Assembly: GCF_041449215.1 (NCBI RefSeq) | Contig: NZ_JBGNFV010000001.1 | Coordinates: 3,551,001 to 3,615,000 of the forward strand | DNA: 64,000 nt | Source: Roseivirga sp. BDSF3-8 | GTDB taxonomy: Bacteria > Bacteroidota > Bacteroidia > Cytophagales > Cyclobacteriaceae | Direction: 5' to 3' | Shown: piece after piece, positions 16,529-23,296 of the stretch | Layout of the letters: the number at the start of each line of letters is the position of its first letter | Numbering within the stretch: position 1 is the first letter of the stretch | The notes under the pieces: model-generated | Told to the model about the DNA's origin: nothing | Database searches by the model: none | Seen by the model: only the letters and a program-made list of their open reading frames with translations | Translations under genes and position numbers: made by a program

Positions 16529-17533
16529 ATGGGAATAGATAATATTCGCAATAACCTGCTCCGAATGCAGGAACGCAACTTTGAGTCAGTTGCTATGGAG
16601 GTATTCCGGTACCAGTCTGAGCATAATCCGGTATATAAAGCCTATCTGAAGGCACTAGGCAGGCCACTTAATGGGATAGAAAAGGTGGAACAAATTCCAT
16701 TTATGCCTATTTCCTTCTTTAAGGAACACACTATTAAAAGCGGCCAATGGGAGGCTGAGAAGGTTTTTGAGAGCAGCAGGACCACTGGGGCTGTGCCGAG
16801 CCGCCACCTGATCAGGGACCTGGAGTTTTATCATATGGTGGCTGAGGCCATTTTTGAGCGTACGTACGGTTCTCTCCAGGACTTTCATATTCTTGCTCTG
16901 CTTCCCGGCTACCTTGAGCGTGACAGCAGTTCACTGGTCTACATGGTGCGGCATTTCATGAATTGCAGCAACTCCCCTTACTCAGGTTTTTACCTGGACG
17001 ATCTGGACAGGCTCAGGCACACCCTGGATAGTTTTGAGACCGATCCTGAGAAGCGCGGTGGCCGCAGGGTACTGCTCATTGGGGTTACTTTTGCCTTGCT
17101 GGATCTGGCAGAAACATACAAAAAGCCCCTTACGGACGTTATCATTATGGAAACCGGGGGGATGAAGGGCAGACGTAAGGAAATGGTCAGGCATGAAGTG
17201 CATACCCAGTTGGCAGATGCTTTTGATCAACCGCATATTCATTCCGAGTATGGTATGACCGAATTGCTTTCTCAGGCATATGCCAAAGAACAGGGCCGGT
17301 TCGGAACGCCTCCGTGGATGAAACTGTTAATCAGGGACATTAATGATCCCTTTCATATTGACAATCGTCTGCGAAGCGGGGGGGTTAATATTGTTGACCT
17401 GGCGAATATTGATTCCTGTGCATTCATAGAGACGCAGGATGTAGGCCGATATCATCCGCAGGGAGGGGTCGAAATTTTAGGGAGAATGGATAACACGGAC
17501 GTAAGAGGTTGTAATTTATTGCTTATCCGGTAA
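16529..17533 (+). CDS. LuxE-like acyl-protein synthetase / ANL-superfamily enzyme
   Basis: 334 residues, the size of LuxE-type proteins. Features of the ANL superfamily: the hinge-less N-terminal region (FMPISFFKEHTIKSG), the loop ESSRTTGAVPSRH (nucleotide-binding P-loop like SSGTTG), METGGMKGRRKE and HSEYGMTELLSQAY, which carries the YGMTE adenylate-binding motif. It ends with GVEILGRMDNTDVRGCNLL. Such proteins activate a carboxylic acid by adenylation and pass it to a protein thiol. Standalone LuxE-like proteins are common in Bacteroidota with no lux operon; no acyl carrier or reductase gene is adjacent here. Substrate unknown. Confidence 0.8.
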   Translation: MGIDNIRNNLLRMQERNFESVAMEVFRYQSEHNPVYKAYLKALGRPLNGIEKVEQIPFMPISFFKEHTIKSGQWEAEKVFESSRTTGAVPSRHLIRDLEFYHMVAEAIFERTYGSLQDFHILALLPGYLERDSSSLVYMVRHFMNCSNSPYSGFYLDDLDRLRHTLDSFETDPEKRGGRRVLLIGVTFALLDLAETYKKPLTDVIIMETGGMKGRRKEMVRHEVHTQLADAFDQPHIHSEYGMTELLSQAYAKEQGRFGTPPWMKLLIRDINDPFHIDNRLRSGGVNIVDLANIDSCAFIETQDVGRYHPQGGVEILGRMDNTDVRGCNLLLIR

Positions 17534-17642
17534 GTTATATTGATGTAATATTTTTTGATAAATTTGGTTTTTTGTACTAAAAGCCAGATATTAGTTTAAT
17601 AGAAACATCAACGTTCGTGCTATTGGTTAAAATTATACTATT

Positions 17643-17771
17643 ATGAAAGCTAGTATCTTACTTGTAGGTCTGTTCATCTTTGGTTTAAGTGCATGTTCAC
17701 AGCGCACTTGTCCTACCTATACCAAAGATGATGTACAGAAAAAAGAAATTATCGAGACTGAGAAAGTGTGA
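17643..17771 (+). CDS. very small lipoprotein
   Basis: A 42-residue frame missed by length cut-offs. It starts MKASILLVGLFIFGLSACSQ, with a clear lipobox LSAC at residues 15-18, leaving a 25-residue mature lipopeptide with Cys, Thr/Tyr and a charged end (DDVQKKEIIETEKV). Function unknown. It lies alone between the LuxE-like gene and a terminator. Small lipoproteins of this size are easily overlooked in annotation. Confidence 0.7.
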   Translation: MKASILLVGLFIFGLSACSQRTCPTYTKDDVQKKEIIETEKV

Positions 17772-17877
17772 GGCTGTGTGAGATTGAAGGATAAAAGCGC
17801 ATTTTTATCGATAAATATGTGCTTTTGCTAAAAATTTCCCGGCTTCTCTATTCAGAATTGCACGGGCGAAAAATATT

Positions 17878-17916
17878 AAAGAGGTTGTTTGCTTTATGCA
17901 GACAGCCTCTTTTTTA
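17878..17916 (+). terminator. intrinsic terminator after the small lipoprotein
   Basis: AAAGAGGTTGTTTGC (17878-17892) pairs, with G-T pairs, with GCAGACAGCCTCTTT (17898-17912), followed by T. Confidence 0.85.
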
Positions 17917-18010
17917 TTATAAATACTTGGTAAGGTGCCGGTAATATACCCGACCCGGGCAGTGGGAGGTGAACCAAGTGGCTTATGGGGTCCAGCTCCG
18001 GAACTGCATT

Positions 18011-18033
18011 AAAAAAGCCCCGTGAGGGGCTTT
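18011..18033 (-). terminator. intrinsic terminator of the sigma-54 regulator gene
   Basis: AAAGCCCC-GTGA-GGGGCTTT (18014-18033); on the minus strand it is followed by six T (18016-18011). Confidence 0.85.
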
Positions 18034-18054
18034 CAAATACTCGTAGCTGATGCT

Positions 18055-19215
18055 TCAGGCAAAATCAGTATACCGCTTTACATCATCAGCCTGTATCTCA
18101 TCGCCGCACATGATCATGAGGCGCTCAATGACATTCCGCAGTTCCCGAATATTCCCCGTCCAGTCATATTCCTGAAGTTGTTTAATTGCATCGTCAGAAA
18201 TTTCCTTCTTTTTGGTGCCGTACTCGTTGGCAAGGTCATCAAGGAACCTTTCTACGAGTAAGGGTATGTCGTCCTTACGATCACGCAGGGGAGGAACCTG
18301 TATGAGAATCACGCTAAGGCGGTGATAGAGGTCTTCACGGAATTCATTGTCCGAAATAGCGGCCCTCAGGTCTTTGTTGGTAGCAGCAACTACCCGCACA
18401 TCTACCTTTATTTCCTTATCTCCACCCACGCGGGTTATCTTGTTTTCCTGCAGGGCGCGAAGAACCTTCGCCTGAGCAGAAAGGCTCATGTCGCCGATTT
18501 CGTCCAGGAAAAGCGTACCACCATTAGCCTGCTCGAACTTACCAATACGCTGCTTTACTGCTGAGGTAAAAGCACCTTTTTCATGACCAAAAAGCTCGCT
18601 TTCTATCAGTTCTGAAGGTATGGCAGCGCAGTTCACCTCTACCATTGGAGCACCTGCACGCTGGCTTTTTTCATGAAGCCACCTGGCTACTAGTTCTTTA
18701 CCGGTTCCGTTAGGGCCGGTTATGAGGACGCGGGCCTCGGTGGGAGCTACCTTTTCTATGGTTTCTTTAACGTCAGCTATGGATTCTGACTCGCCTACGA
18801 TGTCATAGGCGCGGTTGATCCGGCGTTTCAGGCGCTTGGTTTCTGTAACTAATTCCGATTTATCCATGGCATTTCGCACGGTTACCAGCAAGCGGTTCAG
18901 ATCCGGTGGTTTCTCCAGGAAGTCATAGGCTCCTTTTTTGGTAGCCTCTACGGCTGTCTCGATGGTACCATGGGCGGATATCATGATGAACTGCGTCTCT
19001 TTACCCAACTTCAGGGCATGGTCAAGAACTTCCAGACCGTCCATTTTAGGCATACGTATGTCGCACAGAGCTACGTCGTAGTCCTTCTTTTTCAGTTTGG
19101 CCAGACCTTCTTCGCCATCGGCCGCCTCATCCACCTTAAATTTTTCGTATTCGAGAATTTCCCGCAGTGTAGAGCGGATACTTTTCTCATCATCTATAAT
19201 GAGGATTTCTGCCAT
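18055..19215 (-). CDS. NtrC/NtrX-family sigma-54 response regulator without DNA-binding domain
   Basis: 386 residues. Receiver domain 1-120 with phospho-acceptor Asp52 (ALCDIRMPKMDG), then the sigma-54 AAA+ domain: GPNGTGKELVARWLH (Walker A), SELFGHEKGAFTSAV (the GAFTGA loop that contacts sigma-54, here GAFTSA), GGTLFLDEIGDM (Walker B) and the arginine fingers near FREDLYHRL. It ends at about 20 residues after NIRELRNVIERL, so the Fis-type helix-turn-helix is absent. Such a protein can contact sigma-54 RNA polymerase but cannot bind an enhancer by itself. It follows the rnpB gene by about 35 bases on the same strand. No partner kinase is adjacent. Confidence 0.92.
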   Translation of the reverse strand: MAEILIIDDEKSIRSTLREILEYEKFKVDEAADGEEGLAKLKKKDYDVALCDIRMPKMDGLEVLDHALKLGKETQFIMISAHGTIETAVEATKKGAYDFLEKPPDLNRLLVTVRNAMDKSELVTETKRLKRRINRAYDIVGESESIADVKETIEKVAPTEARVLITGPNGTGKELVARWLHEKSQRAGAPMVEVNCAAIPSELIESELFGHEKGAFTSAVKQRIGKFEQANGGTLFLDEIGDMSLSAQAKVLRALQENKITRVGGDKEIKVDVRVVAATNKDLRAAISDNEFREDLYHRLSVILIQVPPLRDRKDDIPLLVERFLDDLANEYGTKKKEISDDAIKQLQEYDWTGNIRELRNVIERLMIMCGDEIQADDVKRYTDFA

Positions 19216-19248
19216 GGTGGCAATATAGAAAATTGAAAGGAAAATAAG

Positions 19249-19648
19249 ACGGTGCGGACCTGTAAGCCGGGTTCTGTTTCCGCTCCTTGGAGCGGACTCC
19301 CATCATTTATCTGGGCCATGCGTCACCACATGGCTCTAGCAGCCTACCCGCTATCTCGGACGGACCGCCCTCTGCCACCGGCCGAAGCCGAATGGTGGCA
19401 CAATAGCTTATTTGGCCTTGCAACCCGTGGGGTTTACCATGCCCCCGATGTCACCACCGGGGCGGGGAGCTCTTACCTCTCCATTTCACCCTTACCCGCC
19501 AGCAGGCGGGCGGTATCTTTTCTGTTGCACTTTCCGTCATCCGCCGGAGGGCAAATGCCTTCCCGTTAGGAAGCACGGTGTCCTGTGTTGCCCGGACTTT
19601 CCTCATCCGCCTGTATGGCGGAAGCGATGGGACAGCCCGCACTGTCTT
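19249..19648 (-). ncRNA. rnpB: RNase P RNA, bacterial type A-like
   Basis: About 400 nt. Near its 5' end it carries the P4 signature GAGGAAAGTCCGGGC (minus strand, around 19606-19592). Its 3' end has ACAGAACCCGGCTTACAGG (around 19276-19258), which forms the second half of P4. The GGGUAAGGGUGAAA-like segment and the internal GC-rich helices also fit. RNase P processes pre-tRNA 5' ends. Open frames on both strands here are artefacts. End coordinates are estimates to within about ten bases. Confidence 0.95.
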
Positions 19649-19653
19649 ATGTG

Positions 19654-19661
19654 CAAAAGTA
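19654..19661 (-). promoter_or_regulatory. -7 promoter element of rnpB
   Basis: TACTTTTG on the minus strand, an exact TAnnTTTG and the same octamer as at the SRP RNA promoter, a few bases before the RNA's 5' end. Confidence 0.7.
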
Positions 19662-19988
19662 GCCATTCTGCCTTAAATTTTTGTGAAAAGGACAGGCTAT
19701 TATGAAATGAGACATGATCATGGTATAAGCTATCTGAATTTCCTTTTTACTTTGAAGCCTAAAAGCAATGAGCGTTTGTGATTTTTACACTGTGTTTATA
19801 TTAGCTCAATAGCGATAATAGTTTATATGTAAGGTGATAAGACATGACTTTAGCTACCCCCCAGCGGGTGGTTTCGCTATGTTCTTCAAAAGAGCTAATA
19901 CTATGCCTAACCGGTGATTAATGCATGGATTAGAAGTATTCCGACCTGAATGTTTACGATAGACAATGGCTTTGTCGGTCAAAAACAA
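19662..19988. other. 327-base stretch without a recognisable gene
   Basis: Between the rnpB promoter and the polysaccharide deacetylase stop. It holds a GC-rich hairpin with one mismatch at 19856-19872 (ACC..GGT arms) but no clear T run. I see no coding frame with regular codon use. Confidence 0.4.
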
Positions 19989-20924
19989 TTACTTGGTCAG
20001 TGTCTCATATTCGGTATAAAACTCGGATTGTACCTCAGGCTCTGTTCCCAGGTATTTCATGCGATCTTCTGTGTTCCAGCGATGAAGCCAGGAGATACCC
20101 CAGTGCTTCACATAGGGGTCTTTTTTCTGATAGACAGGATCCTGCATGGCTTCTTGCAATGGGACAATTTCGTAGCCCCTATCTCGAATGAGGGTGATGA
20201 GTTGAGGTAGTATGTCAGCATGCAATTGGTTCACATGGGCGAGGAACACGTGGGCAATCGGCCTGCCTACTGTTTCTTCGGAGACCTTTTCAAAAAATGC
20301 GAAAAGTGTATCGGTCAGGGCTAGGTATCCATCAGCTATCTTCTTCATTTTTCCCTTATCACCGGCTTCTTTGGCTTTCACGTACAGGGCATTGTAGATG
20401 TAGTCTGAGCTCTGCACGGTTACAGGAGCGATGGTGTAGCCCATTTGGGTAAGGTACTTTTCAAAGGCTTCCTTTTTTACGGTGTCAGCTCCTGTATCAT
20501 TAAAAGGAAAGCGGAAGTAGCTCATTTCTTTGCCATATTCCTCCAGGAGGGGGCGGGTGAGTACTTCTCCTTTCATGACTTCTGCCTTGTAGTCTTCCAA
20601 GCCAGTGCTGTGAAAGAACGGGTGGCTGAAGGTATGATTTCCCAACTCAAGGATGTCGCTTTCAGCCCACATACGCAGTATGTCTATACGTTCATCCAGT
20701 TCACCTTTCCTGTTGAGGCCTTTTTCATTAACAAATCCGGTAGTTGGGGCGTTCAACTCTTCCAGGTGAGATACAATTTTCCGGTTAATTTCTTTTGTTT
20801 CTTCCAATGAATAGTTTCCCCCTGCCACGGGAAGGTCATCGAGTGTGATAGCTACTTTTTTCTGTGAGAAAGCGGCCTTAGAGGTAAGAATAAAAAGCAA
20901 AACAAGAAAAGAGTGCTTTAACAT
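19989..20924 (-). CDS. secreted polysaccharide deacetylase (NodB-fold)
   Basis: 311 residues with a signal peptide (MLKHSFLVLLFILTSKAAFSQ). The NodB-homology domain starts at once: the catalytic base and metal Asp in TLDDLPV (motif 1), the metal His pair in LGNHTFSHPFF (motif 2, H-x3-H), and FRFPFNDTG (motif 3, the RxPxG-like position). The C-terminal half is a less usual helical extension (AHVFLAHVNQLHADIL carries the motif 5 His). Family members remove acetyl groups from chitin-like, peptidoglycan or exopolysaccharide sugars. The substrate cannot be told. Single gene. Confidence 0.88.
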   Translation of the reverse strand: MLKHSFLVLLFILTSKAAFSQKKVAITLDDLPVAGGNYSLEETKEINRKIVSHLEELNAPTTGFVNEKGLNRKGELDERIDILRMWAESDILELGNHTFSHPFFHSTGLEDYKAEVMKGEVLTRPLLEEYGKEMSYFRFPFNDTGADTVKKEAFEKYLTQMGYTIAPVTVQSSDYIYNALYVKAKEAGDKGKMKKIADGYLALTDTLFAFFEKVSEETVGRPIAHVFLAHVNQLHADILPQLITLIRDRGYEIVPLQEAMQDPVYQKKDPYVKHWGISWLHRWNTEDRMKYLGTEPEVQSEFYTEYETLTK

Positions 20925-21337
20925 ATCAGTTTAAATCTGTTTTAGGTTGAATTTACTAATATCAGGAGAGGTTCACAGGTTGTTTTTGTACAGGCATTTG
21001 CCGCAGAGCGGATTCCAGGATTTTTCAGGCAGGTGTTTCATACAACTTTCTCACTTGTGGCAAGAAGCCCCGAAATAGCAGATGCATACCTGACAGGCTC
21101 TACTAAATTATTCAAGCCTTTCCTGAGTCCAAGAAAGGTTCATTGCCATAGTTACCTGACTCATCAACAGAATCTCTCTCCAGATAAATTTTTTTCTTGA
21201 TCCTTACTATTGAATTCATCTGATACTCCTTCAAATCCTAAAAAGGGCATCTATGATGGAACAATAATTATTTATCGCTGTAATGTATATAACCAATTGA
21301 AATTCAATAAAATAACTTTTATTAATTCTATTGTCCT
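20925..21337. other. 413-base stretch without a firm gene
   Basis: AT-rich. The only codon-like stretch is a minus-strand 35-residue frame at 21112-21219 (MNSIVRIKKKIYLERD..., with GGAG 7 bases before the ATG). It could be a tiny gene or chance. No RNA gene or repeat is recognised. Confidence 0.3.
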
Positions 21338-22426
21338 ATGAAGATTTTTTCATTTACCCTTCTAATTGTTTCATTGTTTACTTTTCGGTTATGTTCTCCT
21401 ACAGACCTTGAGCCCCCTGGTCCTGACCCAGATTTACCGAGCCCGGAGGGGCAATGGGACAGGCTGGGCTTAACAGATAAAAGTGTGGAGCAGCTTGATA
21501 TTTTTAAGAACCTGATTTTTGCGGGTACGGACGAAGGAATGTACCGTAAAAATGTAGTGAGCAAGGATACGGTGTGGACTCCAATAGGTTTACAACGTTT
21601 TGAGGTATTGGATTTTATTGTATTCAGCCCGGAATATCTAATTGCTTCTGTGAGGCCTCCTATACCTAAAGATCCTGTGTCTATTTACCGAACGCTGGAT
21701 GGAGGTGAGACCTGGGAACCTTACCAAAATAACTTTGGGGGGAGAAGCGGCCAAAATGTATGCACGGCGCTGGATGCCCTGATCACTGCACCTGATACAC
21801 TGTTTGGCCGTGGAGATTTTGTGGTGGCTAAAAGCGAAAACGGAGGAGAATCATGGAGGCCTGTCCTTGGAGAGTGGGGCTCTTTCGGCTATCAGAGTGA
21901 TCTGATCCGAATAGATGAGCAAAACCCGAATATTGTATGGGCTGGTGGAGAAGGTGGTATATTTAATCCCTATCTATACAAATCTACCGACTACGGCGAA
22001 ACGTGGGATTTTAAATCGGTGCCTAACGACGGCGACAATGCAGTTTATGATATAGAGATCAAACCGGGTGATTCGGAGACGGTAGTGGTTGGATTAGAAG
22101 GCCTGCTGGTACGCTCAACGGACGGAGCGGATAGCTTTACCATTACGGCGGAGCCGGCAGAAGGAACTTATTTTCTCGCACTTGACCGTGCTCCCGGTGT
22201 GTCAGAGAGTCTGGTATATGCTTCGGGCAGTGAGTTTGGCACAAAGGCAGGTAGTCTTTTCTTTTACCGCAGTGAAGATTTTGGTCAGACATGGACCAAG
22301 GTAGTTAATAATGAAGACGAATATGCACCGCTTGCTACGCTGGACCTTGAGGTTCGAACTAACTTCTTAAGAGATGGTATTTTCTTTGGAACTGACCGGG
22401 GTGTGTGGCTTTATCAGGGGTTTTAA
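21338..22426 (+). CDS. secreted Asp-box/BNR beta-propeller protein
   Basis: 362 residues. The N-terminus is hydrophobic (MKIFSFTLLIVSLFTF), with a Cys at residue 19 followed by a Pro-rich linker; the lipobox is poor, so lipidation is uncertain. The body carries repeated Asp-box motifs: TLDGGETWEP, SENGGESWRP, STDYGETWDF, STDGADSF and SEDFGQTWTK. These are the blade signature of sialidase/sortilin-type propellers (S-x-D-x-G-x-T-W). It is probably a surface binding or scaffold protein, since no catalytic residues of a known hydrolase are recognised. The IS200-type element begins about 80 bases after its stop. Confidence 0.8.
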   Translation: MKIFSFTLLIVSLFTFRLCSPTDLEPPGPDPDLPSPEGQWDRLGLTDKSVEQLDIFKNLIFAGTDEGMYRKNVVSKDTVWTPIGLQRFEVLDFIVFSPEYLIASVRPPIPKDPVSIYRTLDGGETWEPYQNNFGGRSGQNVCTALDALITAPDTLFGRGDFVVAKSENGGESWRPVLGEWGSFGYQSDLIRIDEQNPNIVWAGGEGGIFNPYLYKSTDYGETWDFKSVPNDGDNAVYDIEIKPGDSETVVVGLEGLLVRSTDGADSFTITAEPAEGTYFLALDRAPGVSESLVYASGSEFGTKAGSLFFYRSEDFGQTWTKVVNNEDEYAPLATLDLEVRTNFLRDGIFFGTDRGVWLYQGF

Positions 22427-22502
22427 TCGATTAAAATGGTCTTCGTGTTTTAATCAGATAGCTATCTTATAACAAACCCTTTAAATTTTCTCAATCAAAT
22501 TA

Positions 22503-23087
22503 TTTATTAATCGAATTAAAACCACCGTCTTAGACGGTGGTCATGTTTGAGGGCTATGCCAGTAGGGGTATATTGTGGAATGAGCAAGTATCGTAAGCTA
22601 TCGCATAGCTTTTACTATTGTGTCTATCATGTAGTATGGACCCCGAAGTACCGCCACCGTATACTTCGTGATATTGTTGCAGATACGTTGGAGAATAAGA
22701 TAAAGACGATATGTGAATGGAAGGAGGTCAAGGTAGAAGAGTTGAACATTCAGCCAGATCACGTTCATTTGGTATGTAGTATACCTCCGAAACTTAGTGT
22801 ATCAGACTTCATGGGTATTCTCAAGGGTAAGACAGCGATCATGATGTTTAAGAACTTCAAGAGTCTTCGCAGAAAACCCTATTGGGGCAATCATTTTTGG
22901 TCACGAGGCTATTTTGTAAGTACGGTAGGCATAGATGAAGAAAAGATAAAGCGGTATGTTAAGTATCAGGAGAAGGAAGATAAGAAAGAGGATGGGGATA
23001 TAGATATCCCGCTATTCGATAACTGACTATCCCCCTTTGGGGGTAATAACCATTGAAAACCCCCTCCTTTGGTGGGGGTAATTTATT
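22503..23087 (+). mobile_element. IS200/IS605-family insertion sequence, copy 1
   Basis: About 580 bases, apparently identical over its whole length to 52012-52596. The left end has a perfect subterminal hairpin CCACCGTC-TTA-GACGGTGG (22522-22540). The right end has two G/C hairpins (23031-23043 and 23059-23079). No terminal inverted repeats or target duplication are seen, as usual in this family. Both copies are preceded by TTTATT and end in TTTATT, so the target is probably TTTATT with the mobile part starting at about 22509. Only tnpA is present (no TnpB), the IS200 arrangement. Confidence 0.92.
22580..23026 (+). CDS. tnpA: IS200/IS605-family TnpA transposase (Y1 HUH), copy 1
   Basis: 148 residues from the ATG at 22580 (MSKYRKLSHSFYYCVYHVVW); alternative upstream starts at 22556 (ATG) and 22547 (TTG) exist. 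TnpA is a small tyrosine HUH transposase that cuts and joins single-stranded DNA at the replication fork. The HUH pair is in IQPDHVHLVCS. The conserved RKPYWGNHFWSRGYFVST follows, and the catalytic Tyr is likely one of those in KIKRYVKYQE near the C-terminus. The gene is intact and matches the second copy at 52089-52535 in every residue. Confidence 0.95.
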   Translation: MSKYRKLSHSFYYCVYHVVWTPKYRHRILRDIVADTLENKIKTICEWKEVKVEELNIQPDHVHLVCSIPPKLSVSDFMGILKGKTAIMMFKNFKSLRRKPYWGNHFWSRGYFVSTVGIDEEKIKRYVKYQEKEDKKEDGDIDIPLFDN

Positions 23088-23293
23088 ATGAAAAAGTTAA
23101 GCCTACAAGATCTCAGCGTGCAGAGTTTCATAACTGGCGAAGATCTAAATGCCTTTAAATTAAAAGGAGGGATTCACATATGTGCTCCGGTGCGGATGAT
23201 CCTTGTACGGCCAATGGTACGTTTTGTAACTGCTCTGATTATTGCTTGGTGAATGTATCGGACAATGGAGCTTATACTGAGCCCTGTTGGTAA
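23088..23293 (+). pseudogene. GG-leader (pinensin-like) peptide precursor, reading frame broken between leader and core
   Basis: Frame one starts at ATG 23088, directly after the IS end, and gives MKKLSLQDLSVQSFITGEDL followed by NAFKLKGG. This is the pattern of Bacteroidota RiPP leaders (L-x-x-L-x-V-x-S-F-x-T then a Gly-Gly cleavage site), as in pinensin-type lanthipeptides. After GG this frame turns into an uninformative tail and stops at 23250-23252. In the -1 frame, overlapping from about 23162 to the TAA at 23291-23293, lies a Cys-, Ser- and Thr-rich peptide: MCSGADDPCTANGTFCNCSD, then YCLVNVSDNGAYTEPCW, with six Cys. Leader and core thus fit one precursor separated by a one-base shift. 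A mutation, a sequencing error or programmed -1 slippage would all explain this. No modification enzyme is nearby. Confidence 0.6.
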
Positions 23294-23296
23294 CCC

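Noticed and set aside
19252-19705. Two or three open frames (105 and 97 residues) on the plus strand over the rnpB region, and one on the minus strand
   Set aside because: They are reading frames through RNase P RNA, which has all its conserved core sequences on the minus strand.
23031-23079. GC-rich hairpins after tnpA as a CRISPR-like or terminator array
   Set aside because: They are the right-end subterminal hairpins of the IS element, identical in the second copy; no repeat-spacer series exists.
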